A stretch of 64,000 nucleotides of DNA from Dehalococcoidia bacterium (GTDB taxonomy: Bacteria > Chloroflexota > Dehalococcoidia > UBA2979). The translations under genes and the position numbers were made by a program. Positions 53,739 through 62,551 of the stretch are shown piece after piece. The number at the start of each line of letters is the position of its first letter. Within the stretch, counting starts at the first letter, position 1. The DNA is taken from the NCBI GenBank assembly GCA_009692685.1, contig SHYS01000001.1, forward strand, positions 62,001 through 126,000, given 5' to 3'. Under the pieces are notes generated by a model that saw only the letters and a list, made by a program, of their open reading frames with translations, was not told the origin of the DNA and did not search any database.

Positions 53739-54659
53739 ATGACGAGCCAGTACGAAACGATCATCGTCGAGAAGGAGCGCGGCCGCGCTCGTATCACCCT
53801 CAACCGACCCGAGAAGCTGAACGCGCTGTCGAGGCGGCTCCAGGCCGAGCTCGCAGCCGCGCTCCACGATGCTGACGAGGACACACGCGTCCACTCAATC
53901 ATTATCCGTGGCGCCGGGCGCTCGTTCTGCGCCGGTTACGATCTGACCCCGGAACGCCGCATCGAGGGCGAAACGCTCGACGAGCGCGACCGCTACACGG
54001 AGGTCTACCGCACCTCGCAGGCCTTCGATGACGACGTCTTCCGCATGGAGGGTGCCCAGCGCGACCGCATGACCATCTTCGACATGCACAAACCGGTGAT
54101 CGCGCAGGTGCACGGGTACTGCGTCGCGGGCGGCACGGACCTCGCGCTGGTGTGCGACATCGTGATTGCCGCGCAGGACGCGCACATCGGATTCCCGCCG
54201 GTGCGCGCGATGGGCGGGCCGCCCGCCCATATGTGGACGTACCTGGTGGGGCCGCAGTGGGCGAAGTACATGCTGCTGACCGGCGAGTTCGTCACCGGCA
54301 TCGAGGCGGAGCGCATTGGCCTCGTCTGGAAGTCGGTGCCGCTGGACGACCTCGAGGAGACCGTTGAGGAGCTGGCGGATCGCTTGGCGATGGTGCCGAC
54401 GGACTTGCTCTCCGGCAACAAGCGCTCGGTCAACCTCGCGATGGAGCTGATGGGTGCGCGAACCATGCAGCGCCTTGCCGCAGAGATGGACGCGCGTATG
54501 CATGTCTCGCCCTCGATGGAGGAGTGGCGTTCCCGCAATCGCGAGGAGGGGCTGAAGTCCGCCCTTGAATGGCGCGACGGCCGCTTTGCGAACCCGGAGA
54601 TGCGCCGCAAGTGGCAGGACGAGCACTGGCCCGAGGGTCCGCGGAGTGCGCAGTCGTAA
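53739..54659 (+). CDS. Enoyl-CoA hydratase/isomerase-family protein (ECH1)
   Basis: A 306-residue crotonase-fold protein, longer than usual. RITLNRPEKLNALSRRLQAE, GAGRSFCAGYDL, and VHGYCVAGGTDLALVCDIVI are the CoA/oxyanion-hole blocks. The first catalytic Glu position is Asp (GGTDLAL) and the second is replaced (FPPVRAMGG), so simple hydration is unlikely. ATG follows GAGGAGG. It lies between two SDR pairs. Confidence 0.88.
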   Translation: MTSQYETIIVEKERGRARITLNRPEKLNALSRRLQAELAAALHDADEDTRVHSIIIRGAGRSFCAGYDLTPERRIEGETLDERDRYTEVYRTSQAFDDDVFRMEGAQRDRMTIFDMHKPVIAQVHGYCVAGGTDLALVCDIVIAAQDAHIGFPPVRAMGGPPAHMWTYLVGPQWAKYMLLTGEFVTGIEAERIGLVWKSVPLDDLEETVEELADRLAMVPTDLLSGNKRSVNLAMELMGARTMQRLAAEMDARMHVSPSMEEWRSRNREEGLKSALEWRDGRFANPEMRRKWQDEHWPEGPRSAQS

Positions 54660-54745
54660 TAGGCATGTGTGGTCGCGCGCGGGGCCGACGTGTCCCGCCG
54701 CGCAGCCCCCGCTATTCTCTCTAGTCACAGTGCGGAGGAAGCCAC

Positions 54746-55543
54746 ATGACCATCAACGGAAAGTTCAACCTCGATGGTAAGACCGCCCTCGTGACCGGCG
54801 GCGGTTCTGGCCTCGGCCGTGCGATGTCGCTTGCGCTTGCTGACGCGGGCGCGAACATCATCGTCTCGGCGCGCCGGTTCGACCCGCTCGAGGAGACCGC
54901 GAGCCTAGTACGAGCGAAGGGCCGCCGCGCCCTCGCGATATCGGCCGACCTCACGGTGTCCGAGCAGGTCAACGCGATGACCGAGCGGACGATCGCGGAG
55001 TTCGGCCGCGTCGATATCCTCGTGAACAACGCCGGAATCTCGGAGGCTGGTCGAGGCAAGACGCTGCCGGAGCTGACCGACGAAGAGTGGCGCATCGGCA
55101 TGGACGTCAACCTGACGACGGCGTTCTACTGCTCGCGGGCGATCATCAATCACTTCCTGGTGCACGGTGGCGGGAAGATCATCAACATCACGTCGGGGTG
55201 GGGCTTCCGAGGCGGCCGTGGGAACTTCATGTACGCGGTGGCCAAGGGCGGCGTGATCCAGCTGACAAAGGCGCTGGCGATGACCTACGCGCGCGACAAC
55301 GTCACGTGTACCTGTATCGCGCCCGGACTGATTCCGAAGGGGATGCCCCAGGACAACCGAGACCGCATCGGTGCGGTGCAGCCAATCGGCCGCGTGGGTT
55401 ATCCGGTCGAGATGGGCCCGCTGGCCGTATTCCTCGCTTCCGACATGTCGAACTACATGTCGGGCGAAACCGTGCTGCTCGATGGCGGCTCGATCGCCGG
55501 GGGTGTCACGCCCGCCGGCCTGGTCCCCGTCGCGGAGGGGTAA
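54746..55543 (+). CDS. Short-chain dehydrogenase, canonical (pair 2, active subunit)
   Basis: A 265-residue SDR with TGGGSGLG, NNAGIS, Ser in ITSGWGFRG and YAVAK. The C-terminal GETVLLDGGSIAGGVTPAGL parallels the SDR at 51856, suggesting duplication. It is followed by a second SDR pseudoenzyme gene at 55602. Confidence 0.9.
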   Translation: MTINGKFNLDGKTALVTGGGSGLGRAMSLALADAGANIIVSARRFDPLEETASLVRAKGRRALAISADLTVSEQVNAMTERTIAEFGRVDILVNNAGISEAGRGKTLPELTDEEWRIGMDVNLTTAFYCSRAIINHFLVHGGGKIINITSGWGFRGGRGNFMYAVAKGGVIQLTKALAMTYARDNVTCTCIAPGLIPKGMPQDNRDRIGAVQPIGRVGYPVEMGPLAVFLASDMSNYMSGETVLLDGGSIAGGVTPAGLVPVAEG

Positions 55544-55601
55544 GGCACATCCTAGCACCCAGCTGAGATTCCGCGCCGCGAGGCGACCTGAGGAGACATT
55601 G

Positions 55602-56411
55602 ATGACCATTCCACCGCCCGACGAATCGGACCTGATGGGTTCTAACCCGTTCGACCTGAGCGGGCGTAACGCCATCGTAACTGGCGCGACTGGCCCACTC
55701 GGCCGGGCGCTCGCCACCGCGCTGGCCGAGGTGGGCGCGAACGTCTCGGTCACCACGGCGCACGACAGCGCCGAGGAGGAGACGGCCGCCAACTCGATCC
55801 TCAACGAGTGCTGGAGCCACGGCCGCAAGGGCGTCGCACGCCGCGTCGACCTGACCGACCCCACGTCGTTTGAGGCCGCGCTGGCGGCCATCGAGGCGGA
55901 GGTCGGGCCGACGCACATCCTCGTCAACGCGGTACACGGCGCGAACATCAAGCCCGTCCTCGACGCCTCGGTCGCCGAGTGGCGGCGCGAACTCGAGCGC
56001 AACGCCACCTCGGTGTTCGTGGCAAGCCAGGCCGTCGGCAAGCGGATGGTCGAGCGCGGCTACGGTCGCATCGTGAACCTGGTCTCCATCCTCCACGATC
56101 GAGGCGTGCCAAACGCGGCCATCTATGGCGCGTCGCAGGGCGCCGTGCTCGGTTTCACAAAGTCGCTCGGCCTCGAGTGGGGCCGCAGCGGTGTGACGGT
56201 GAACGCCCTTGGACTGGGCTTCTTCGATGACATCCCCGGCATCCAGGGCGACGAGCAAGTCCACGCCGTGCTGGAGCGCTACATCCCATTGCGCCGTCTC
56301 GGCAAGGTCACGGACCTGCAGGGGCCGCTGATCTACCTCTGCTCTGACCACTCGGCGTTCGTGGATTCCGAGGTGTTCGTCGTCGACGGCGCGATCCAGG
56401 TCCACGCCTGA
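55602..56411 (+). CDS. SDR-fold pseudoenzyme (pair 2, inactive subunit)
   Basis: A 269-residue SDR-fold protein. The cofactor loop is TGATGPLG (Pro for the second Gly, exactly as in the other pseudo-subunit), and the active site reads YGASQ, with Gln for Lys. Ser in LVSILHDRG is kept. ATG 55602 follows GAGGAG. Sharing of the Pro change with the protein at 52674 implies common descent of the pseudo-subunits before the pairs duplicated. Confidence 0.86.
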   Translation: MTIPPPDESDLMGSNPFDLSGRNAIVTGATGPLGRALATALAEVGANVSVTTAHDSAEEETAANSILNECWSHGRKGVARRVDLTDPTSFEAALAAIEAEVGPTHILVNAVHGANIKPVLDASVAEWRRELERNATSVFVASQAVGKRMVERGYGRIVNLVSILHDRGVPNAAIYGASQGAVLGFTKSLGLEWGRSGVTVNALGLGFFDDIPGIQGDEQVHAVLERYIPLRRLGKVTDLQGPLIYLCSDHSAFVDSEVFVVDGAIQVHA

Positions 56412-56554
56412 CGCAGCCCACGGACGACGTCGCTGACACCACCCCGACCGAGGGCTTCCTCGACGGCTGGCTGCGCCCCGCCCAGACAAGCCTCGGTGCT
56501 CCCGGCCCTTCCTGGCCCGGCTCAGGCATCCGGCGCCCTGACCAGCCGCTACCG

Positions 56555-57037
56555 ATGTTCGCGAGCGAGCCTCGAGCGGCGGCGGCACGCCTCACCGAGG
56601 TAGCGTCGCGCCCACTCGCGAGCTTTGGCCTCCGCGCGGCCGGGCTCGCTATCGACCTGGCCACCATCTGGGTCGGCCTGATCGTGATCGTCTTCATCGT
56701 GGGAGGCGAGGCGATCCTGGGTGACCCCGAGACCAACCCCCTGGCGCAGGCGGCCTTCGCGCGCGCCTCGCTGGTAGGGTGGCTCTTCCAAGTTTGCTAC
56801 CACTGGCTGTGGAACAGCCTCGGCTGGTCGCCCGGCAAGCGAGTGTTCGGTCTGCGGGTCGTGACCCTGGAGGGTCGAGCCCCCGGAGCCGGTCGCGGCT
56901 TTGCGCGGACGGCTGGCACGTTGCTCTCGCTGACGGTGTTCTTCGTCGGCTACCTGTGGGCGGCGTGGGATCGTCGCAGCCAGACGTGGCACGACCGGAT
57001 CGCCGGGACGTACGTGGTCAAGATCGAGGAAAGCTAA
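56555..57037 (+). CDS. RDD-family membrane protein
   Basis: About 160 residues with the RDD layout: PLASFGLRAAGLAIDLATIW, membrane segments, WNSLGWSPGKRVFGLRVVT, WAAWDRRSQTWHDRIAGTYV. The open frame extends upstream without stop to the SDR stop (Pro-rich, FLDGWLRPAQTS), but I see no good start codon there; an unusual start could add up to 48 residues. Function unknown. Confidence 0.8.
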   Translation: MFASEPRAAAARLTEVASRPLASFGLRAAGLAIDLATIWVGLIVIVFIVGGEAILGDPETNPLAQAAFARASLVGWLFQVCYHWLWNSLGWSPGKRVFGLRVVTLEGRAPGAGRGFARTAGTLLSLTVFFVGYLWAAWDRRSQTWHDRIAGTYVVKIEES

Positions 57038-57201
57038 CGGTCCGCAGTCGGTCCACTTCCGGCTGCCGAGGAATCACGTCGTCTGCCCTCGAACCGCTCG
57101 AGGAACTCGTCGGCAGCTCGGACCGCTGCCTCAAAAGGGATGCGGCCAAGCGCATACTCGCGGTAGACATCGTGAATCCGTGGCGTGGGAGTCGCGGTCA
57201 T
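57034..57201 (-). CDS. Small hypothetical protein
   Basis: A 55-residue frame (ATG 57201) reading RIHDVYREYALGRIPFEAAV, RAADEFLERFEGRRR. Its stop overlaps the stop of the convergent RDD gene. Helical and charged, no family recognised; it may be genuine because the amino-acid mix is protein-like. Confidence 0.45.
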   Translation of the reverse strand: MTATPTPRIHDVYREYALGRIPFEAAVRAADEFLERFEGRRRDSSAAGSGPTADR

Positions 57202-57368
57202 GCGGCTCTCCGGTAGGACAGTCGAATGTCAGGCTCGTGGAGAATCGCCCAGCACCAGTGACGTGGGTCGATCGGGTGAACGGGCCCTGGCTCGAAGCCG
57301 ACGTGCGAGACGGCAAGTCCAATCAGGGCCGCCGATGCGCCATCGAGCTGCTCAAGGTCATCGAGTAG

Positions 57369-57531
57369 CTAAGGTGTCGCCACCCGCACACGTGGGTGCT
57401 CGTGGGCGCAGTCGAGCGTCTGATCCACCGCATACCGGCAGACATCACAGGTCACAGGTTGCGGTGTTGGATGGTAGTCGAGCACGAGACGGAGCTCCCA
57501 CAGACGAGAGCTTGAGAATAGAGAACATGTG
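57369..57531 (-). pseudogene. Small Cys-rich (zinc-type) protein fragment
   Basis: On the minus strand LWELRLVLDYHPTPQPVTCD, VCRYAVDQTLDCAHEHPRV is protein-like and holds a CDVC and a CAHEH that could bind zinc. An ATG at about 57530 (FSILKLSS) is one frame away, so a one-base indel near 57505 may separate start and body. The rest of 57202-57563 holds nothing I can identify. Confidence 0.4.
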
Positions 57532-57563
57532 ATCGTACGCGCAAGTGAGCGGTTCAGCCGGCC

Positions 57564-58007
57564 CTACACCGCCGCCAGTTCGCGGCGGTAGAGGAGCGAA
57601 CCCGGCGCCGATGGGGCGAAGCCCTCGGCCTCGAGAGCCAGGCGCAGGTTATCCATGCCAGGTGTCAGGACCGTCTCGACGACTCGGTAGCGCTGGCGAC
57701 GCGCCTGCTGTACTGCCGCTGCGATGAGGGCGTACAGCCCCGTGCCCGCGAAGCGCCGCACCACCGCCGAGCCCTGGTCCCCACGATCGAGCGCGACACA
57801 CCCAACAAGGCGGTCACGGTCGTCGTAGGCCACCCAGAGTCCGCGCCCGGGTCCCTCGTAGTAGCCCGGGTCATCGAGGTCCTCGTCAAGCACACCGGGG
57901 AGGTCATAACCCGCATCGAGGAGCGCGCGAACGACTAGCGCACGCACCCAGCGCATGTCCTCGGGAGAGGCAGGCCGCACGTGGATCGCGCCCTGCGGAG
58001 CAGGCAT
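57564..58007 (-). CDS. GNAT-family acetyltransferase
   Basis: A 147-residue GNAT: IHVRPASPEDMRWVRALVVR, RLVGCVALDRG, FAGTGLYALIAAAVQQARRQ (acetyl-CoA loop) and NLRLALEAEGFAPSAPGSLL. Substrate unknown. It lies 5 bases after the hypothetical gene at 58013-59032 and is probably cotranscribed with it. Confidence 0.78.
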   Translation of the reverse strand: MPAPQGAIHVRPASPEDMRWVRALVVRALLDAGYDLPGVLDEDLDDPGYYEGPGRGLWVAYDDRDRLVGCVALDRGDQGSAVVRRFAGTGLYALIAAAVQQARRQRYRVVETVLTPGMDNLRLALEAEGFAPSAPGSLLYRRELAAV

Positions 58008-58012
58008 GGTGG

Positions 58013-59032
58013 TCAGGCGCCCCAGGGCAACTGGCGCGGCTGGAGGATCTCGCGCACCTGGCCGTCGGCGACGAGGAGGATCTGGTCCACCGAGCCGTAG
58101 GTGGCCGGGCTCATTCCTCGGAGGGCCTGCGTAACCAGCTCGCTATCGAGGTGTCCAACGACATCGAGGAGGACCAGCACGCCGTAATCCACGGTGGCAT
58201 CGGCTGCGGCGGCGGCGCGCTGCTCGGTCGCCCGACGCACGGCACGACGCAGCCCACGACGGACGCGCGTGCCGTCATCGGCATCCGCCATCGAGCCGGG
58301 GCGGGGGGCCGAGACGATCGTCAATCCCGCTGGCTCGTCGGTCGAGAGGCGCGAGACCGACCAGTAGTCGTGGACTTCGACGTTGGTGACTTCGCCGGAC
58401 TCCATGACCGTCGCGCGGTCGCGAATCCTCGTCATGATGATATCGAGCTCCGCCGCCTCATCCGGGAGGCGCAGCAGATCGCGAGCGTCGAGGTGGAAGA
58501 CGCCCTTCAGGCCCTCGGACAGGTGCGCCCACTCCACGGACAGAGGTCCCGTCACCATCATGTAGGCGCCCTCTGGTTCGGTCTTCGCGAGGCGCAGCAG
58601 CACAGGGATACGCAGCTCACGCCGCTGTCCCGGGGCAAGCCCCGACAGCCCGTGTCCGAGGAGCAATCGAAACTCCGAGCGCTGCGGCTCGTCCGGCGGG
58701 AATTCAGCGTTGGGCGGCGCCCAGACGACATACGCACCGCTGTCGTCGCGGGCGGCCAGATCAGCGCTGACCAGCCGCTCCATCGTGTCGATAGCGGGCG
58801 CGCGAGGTACTGCGTCGTCCCAGAGCGTTGCGAATGTGACTCCTACTACGCGGTCGCGCTGGCGCAGGCGGGCGTCGAAGGGGGCGGGGTCGCCCTCGAC
58901 CGGGCGGAACGTGCGGAAGAAGCGCTGGCCGAGCCACTCGGCCGCCATGCCCACGGCCAGAGAACGAAGTCGCGCGGCCGCCTCCTTGCGCGGGGCTGAA
59001 GCGCTGTCGGCGGGAATCGAGGAAGTCGTCAT
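58013..59032 (-). CDS. Hypothetical protein with basic C-terminal region
   Basis: A 339-residue protein with no family I recognise. The N-terminal part contains LAVGMAAEWLGQRFFRTFRP, the middle PVLLRLAKTEPEGAYMMVTG, and the region around 265-285 is strongly basic (RVRRGLRRAVRRATEQR). No signal peptide. Upstream gene is a four-helix membrane protein; downstream is a GNAT. Confidence 0.6.
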   Translation of the reverse strand: MTTSSIPADSASAPRKEAAARLRSLAVGMAAEWLGQRFFRTFRPVEGDPAPFDARLRQRDRVVGVTFATLWDDAVPRAPAIDTMERLVSADLAARDDSGAYVVWAPPNAEFPPDEPQRSEFRLLLGHGLSGLAPGQRRELRIPVLLRLAKTEPEGAYMMVTGPLSVEWAHLSEGLKGVFHLDARDLLRLPDEAAELDIIMTRIRDRATVMESGEVTNVEVHDYWSVSRLSTDEPAGLTIVSAPRPGSMADADDGTRVRRGLRRAVRRATEQRAAAAADATVDYGVLVLLDVVGHLDSELVTQALRGMSPATYGSVDQILLVADGQVREILQPRQLPWGA

Positions 59033-59067
59033 CGCACCTCGGGAGTCGCGCGCGACAGGGGCGAGGC

Positions 59068-59496
59068 CTACGCCTCGGCGGCCCCACGTTCGGCGGCTAT
59101 GCGTGCGTCACGCCGGTCCAGAATGGGCAGGATCGCGTTCTTGAGAATCTGGTAGGCGAACGCGGCATTGAGCAGCATGAACGTCGCCACGCCGGTGAGC
59201 TTGAGGAGCGTCGAGATCAGTTCGTCGTCGTTCCCGGTGCGCTGTGCCCAGTTCACCCCGATGACGCAGGCGAGGATGATCCCGAGGAGCACGACGATGA
59301 AGTCCCAGCTTTTCACGAAGCGTGAAAACGCCCCGATGATCGCCGCCGGAATCGCGACGTTCGTAGCGACGCCGCCGAGCAGCGGCGTGCCCTGGTGATG
59401 CCACGCCTCGAACGAGGCGAGGAAGAGGATCACCATCAGGGGCGGAGCGATCGTGGCGAGGGCCAGGCCGGGAAGATCGGCGCGTTGGAAGCGCAT
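59068..59496 (-). CDS. Small multi-spanning membrane protein
   Basis: A 142-residue protein with four hydrophobic segments (about 10-30, 42-60, 65-85, 100-120) and a charged tail (DRRDARIAAERG). Family not recognised. Same strand and close to the hypothetical gene at 58013, so probably one operon. Confidence 0.6.
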   Translation of the reverse strand: MRFQRADLPGLALATIAPPLMVILFLASFEAWHHQGTPLLGGVATNVAIPAAIIGAFSRFVKSWDFIVVLLGIILACVIGVNWAQRTGNDDELISTLLKLTGVATFMLLNAAFAYQILKNAILPILDRRDARIAAERGAAEA

Positions 59497-59543
59497 GACG
59501 TCTCCTGAAGGATTCGCGTCGTGTTCGAGCGGATTCTACGTGG

Positions 59544-60311
59544 CTAGATGTTCGAGCGGGACTGGCCACCGTCGACGTTGATGGTAGCGCCCACCATCCA
59601 CGAGGCGCGCGGGGACGCGAGGAACACGACCATCGCGGCGACCTCCTCGGGGCGGCCGAAGCGCCCGGCGGGAATGTCCTGCTCGATGAAGCGCGCCATG
59701 GCCTCTGGCTGCTCGGCGAGGCGTCGGGCCCATGAGCCGCCCTCGAAGGCGATCGAGCCGGGCGCGACGTTGTTGACGCGAATCCCCTCGCGAATCCAGT
59801 CGCGGGCTAGCGCCTTGCTCATCGCGATCTGCGCCGCCTTGGTCGCGTTATACGCGCTACCACCTCCGGACTCACGACCGTAGATCGAGGAGATGTTGAC
59901 GATCGCTCCCTGCCCGGACGTTGCGAGGTGGGGTCGTGCGGCCTGCGACATCCGCAGCGCCGACACGACGTTGAGCTCGAACGATTCCTCGAAGGCGCGG
60001 GCGAGGTCTGGCTCCCGCGAGCTGCCGCCCGCGTTGTTCACTAGGGCATCGATGCCGCCGAAAGTGCTGACTGCCGCCTCCACCACGCGCGTCGTGTCCG
60101 CCTCACTTGTTACGTCGGCGACCACACCTTGCACCTCGGCACCGGACGCGGTGCCCAGCGCTCGCACTTCCTCGACGGCCGCCTCCAGGGTGCCGGCGCC
60201 GCGAGCGCAGATCGTGATCCGCGCCCCCTCGAGGGAGAACCCGCGCGCGATCGCCAGTCCAATGCCACGGCTCGCTCCCGTCACAATGACCGAGCGTCCC
60301 GTCAGTCCCAT
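59544..60311 (-). CDS. Short-chain dehydrogenase (SDR5)
   Basis: A canonical classical SDR: TGASRGIG, NNAGG, ISSIYGRESGGGSAYNATKA (Ser, Tyr and Lys all present) and the C-terminal VGATINVDGGQSRSNI. From ATG 60311 it has 255 residues. A longer form starts upstream at 60344 and reads through an 11-base G run, coding GGGV. The ATG at 60311 avoids that run. Confidence 0.88.
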   Translation of the reverse strand: MGLTGRSVIVTGASRGIGLAIARGFSLEGARITICARGAGTLEAAVEEVRALGTASGAEVQGVVADVTSEADTTRVVEAAVSTFGGIDALVNNAGGSSREPDLARAFEESFELNVVSALRMSQAARPHLATSGQGAIVNISSIYGRESGGGSAYNATKAAQIAMSKALARDWIREGIRVNNVAPGSIAFEGGSWARRLAEQPEAMARFIEQDIPAGRFGRPEEVAAMVVFLASPRASWMVGATINVDGGQSRSNI

Positions 60312-60322
60312 GTCCACTGCCA

Positions 60323-60333
60323 CCCCCCCCCCC
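60323..60333 (-). repeat. Homopolymeric G(11) tract before SDR5
   Basis: Eleven consecutive G on the minus strand lie between an upstream ATG (60344) and the likely start ATG (60311). Such tracts slip during replication and can switch frames. Only the short N-terminal extension would be affected, so a regulatory or transcript effect is more likely than gene inactivation. Confidence 0.7.
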
Positions 60334-60426
60334 GTCGTCGTCAAAGCCGCCGCATGCTCGCAGGTCGTGCGCCGGGGAGCCAGCGTGTACCCGTGACCCT
60401 AGGTAGTGACGTAGTACAGTCGGTCA

Positions 60427-61179
60427 ATGCCGCACGTCACCGTCTCCATCGAGCGCTACGTGGCCACACTGACTCTCGATACGCCGGGAGGGCTCGCGAC
60501 GCGGGCCTTTGTGGAGGACCTCGCTGCCGCGGCGGCCGACGTCGCGGCCCTCACCGATGAGGTTCGCGCCGTAGTACTGACCTCAGCAGGCGCCGACTTT
60601 TGCGTCGGCTGGGGCGCCGACCTGCTCGATTCACCGGGAGCGACGCTCGCTGCGGGCGTGGGGTTTGACGCGCTGGCGGCCGTGCCGCAGCCCGTGATCG
60701 CCGCCATCGGCGGCCGTGCCTTTTCGGCAGGGCTGGAGCTCGCGCTGGCTGCCGACCTACGACTGGCCGCCGATGGCGCTCGCTTCGCCATGCCCGATAC
60801 CGCCGAGGGCCGCCTCCCGCGCGGCGGCGGCACGCAGCGTCTGCCACGCGCGATCGGCCGCGCGAACGCCCTGCGCCTGCTCTTGCTCGCCGAAGAGATC
60901 GACGCCGGTGAGGCGCGGAGGATCGGCCTCGTGTCTCGCGTCGTCCCCGCCTCCGAACTGGCGAGCGCCGCGCGAGCCCTTGCGGACGCGATCGCCCAGC
61001 GCGGGCCGATCGCTACGCGGCTGGCGAAAGAGGCGGTCAATCGAGGTACGGAGATGCCACTACAGCAGGCGCTACGGTACGAGCTCGACCTCACGATCAT
61101 CCTCCAGACCACGTTCGACCGCGCGGAGGGCGTGCGGGCGTTCGCGTCGCGCACGCCGCCCGTGTTCCTCGGCCGTTGA
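60427..61179 (+). CDS. Enoyl-CoA hydratase/isomerase-family protein (ECH2)
   Basis: A 250-residue crotonase-fold protein: TSAGADFCVGWGADL, IGGRAFSAGLELALAADLRL (first catalytic Glu kept) and MPDTAEGRLPRGGGTQRLPR (second Glu replaced by Asp). It is divergent from SDR5. An isomerase or lyase rather than a classic hydratase is possible. Confidence 0.87.
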   Translation: MPHVTVSIERYVATLTLDTPGGLATRAFVEDLAAAAADVAALTDEVRAVVLTSAGADFCVGWGADLLDSPGATLAAGVGFDALAAVPQPVIAAIGGRAFSAGLELALAADLRLAADGARFAMPDTAEGRLPRGGGTQRLPRAIGRANALRLLLLAEEIDAGEARRIGLVSRVVPASELASAARALADAIAQRGPIATRLAKEAVNRGTEMPLQQALRYELDLTIILQTTFDRAEGVRAFASRTPPVFLGR

Positions 61180-61303
61180 CGCGGCGCGGCGCTGCCATCA
61201 CCTTGTGAGGCAGTGTTAGAGGTCCTAGGAGTCCGGCACTGACCAATACGGCGGACGGTCGAGCAACACTGGTGCCGCGCCCCGCGGCCAGCAAGGAGCG
61301 CCG

Positions 61304-61570
61304 ATGAACGTCATTCTTAACGTGGATGAGGTGCAGGCCGTCTTGGCCCTCGTGACCGCGCAGGTGCTCGACAACGTCGAGATCTCCGATGGCGCTCGCG
61401 AGGCGATTCGAGCCTGGCGCCGCGAGCACGACATTGGCACACATGGCCTCGACGACTACGGAGCAAGGTTCAACGCCGCGCTCGGTACCTACATCGATGA
61501 GCAGACCACCCGCTACCTCCGCAAGCGCGGCAGCATGCGCGTTTCGGCTCGAGAGGAACGCGTCCGATGA
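61304..61570 (+). CDS. Small uncharacterised protein A (tandem paralogue)
   Basis: An 88-residue protein preceded by AAGGAG. It begins MNVILNVDEVQAVLALVTAQ and contains AIRAWRREHDIG. It shares the plan of the next gene: a short beta start, VxEV, a helix, then a basic xxIxAxRRWR-type segment. No family recognised. It overlaps the second gene by four bases. Confidence 0.65.
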   Translation: MNVILNVDEVQAVLALVTAQVLDNVEISDGAREAIRAWRREHDIGTHGLDDYGARFNAALGTYIDEQTTRYLRKRGSMRVSAREERVR

Positions 61571-61812
61571 AGGTCGAATTCGAAGTCGAAGAAGTCTGGA
61601 CCATGTTCAACGCCGTCCTCGACGAGCTCGTCATACTGCCCGGCGTGAAAAAGGACAAGAAGGACATCGCTGCGCTGCGCCGCTGGCGCACCGACGAGAT
61701 GAGCCCGGGCTCGGATGCGATGAAGCTGCTCGCGCAGAAGGTGAACCGCGAGATCCAGCGTGAACACCAGCGCGCCGAGGTGTCCCCCATCAAGAAGCCG
61801 GACTGGCTGTAG
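61567..61812 (+). CDS. Small uncharacterised protein B (tandem paralogue)
   Basis: An 81-residue protein, MKVEFEVEEVWTMFNAVLDE, VKKDKKDIAALRRWRTDEMS. It aligns with the preceding product over the first 45 residues (VDEV/VEEV, then an AIRAWR/ALRRWR segment). The ATG overlaps the stop of A. The two may form a hetero-oligomer. They lie between two ECH genes. Confidence 0.65.
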   Translation: MKVEFEVEEVWTMFNAVLDELVILPGVKKDKKDIAALRRWRTDEMSPGSDAMKLLAQKVNREIQREHQRAEVSPIKKPDWL

Positions 61813-61828
61813 GGTCGGCGGGCGGCTG

Positions 61829-62551
61829 ATGGCCTTCATCGAGGCGGACCGCCAGGGCGACGTGCTCTGGCTGACGTTGAACCGGCCCGAACGCCTGAAC
61901 GCCGTTCACCTCGCGATGCGTGATGAGCTCTGGACGATGTTCGAGCTCATTCGCCTCGACCCCTCGATCCGCGTGGCGGTTCTTCGCGGCGCAGGCGACC
62001 GGGCGTTCTCGGCCGGCGCGGACATCCTCGAGTTTGGCACCGCTCCATCGGTGGTGGCCTCGCGTGAGGCACGCCAGCAGCGCGATATCTGGGGGGTCAT
62101 GTCGACCCTGCCGATCCCGCTTGTCGCGGCCATCCACGGCTTTGCCTACGGGGCAGGATTCGAGATGTCGATGTACTGCGACCTGCGTGTCTGCGCAGAG
62201 GATGCTCGTTTTGCGCTCCCGGAGGTCACCCTCGGGTATATCCCCTCGGCCGGTGGGACGCAGACCGTCGCGCGCCACACGTCGCGGTCTGACGTGCTCC
62301 GTCTCGTCACGACGGGTGAGCCCATGACGGCCCCCGAGGCGTTTGAGGCAGGATTGGTGCACGCCGTCGTCCCTCGTGCGGAACTCGAGACGACCGCGCG
62401 CGTATGGGCACAGCGCCTTGCCTCGTTGCCCCCGAGCGCAATCAAGGCCGCCAAGCGCGCCGTGATCGAGGGCATCGACATGCCCCTGTCCCACGCCCTT
62501 GAGTTCGAACGCGTCCTGGCCGCCGAGGTGGCGATGGGAGTAGGCGCATGA
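61829..62551 (+). CDS. Enoyl-CoA hydratase (ECH3), catalytic residues intact
   Basis: A 240-residue crotonase: LTLNRPERLNAVHLAMRDEL, GAGDRAFSAGADILEFG, IHGFAYGAGFEMSMYCDLRV (first Glu) and LPEVTLGYIPSAGGTQTVAR (second Glu). Both hydratase glutamates are present, making it the best candidate here for genuine enoyl-CoA hydration. Its stop overlaps the next gene (GCATGA). Confidence 0.92.
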   Translation: MAFIEADRQGDVLWLTLNRPERLNAVHLAMRDELWTMFELIRLDPSIRVAVLRGAGDRAFSAGADILEFGTAPSVVASREARQQRDIWGVMSTLPIPLVAAIHGFAYGAGFEMSMYCDLRVCAEDARFALPEVTLGYIPSAGGTQTVARHTSRSDVLRLVTTGEPMTAPEAFEAGLVHAVVPRAELETTARVWAQRLASLPPSAIKAAKRAVIEGIDMPLSHALEFERVLAAEVAMGVGA

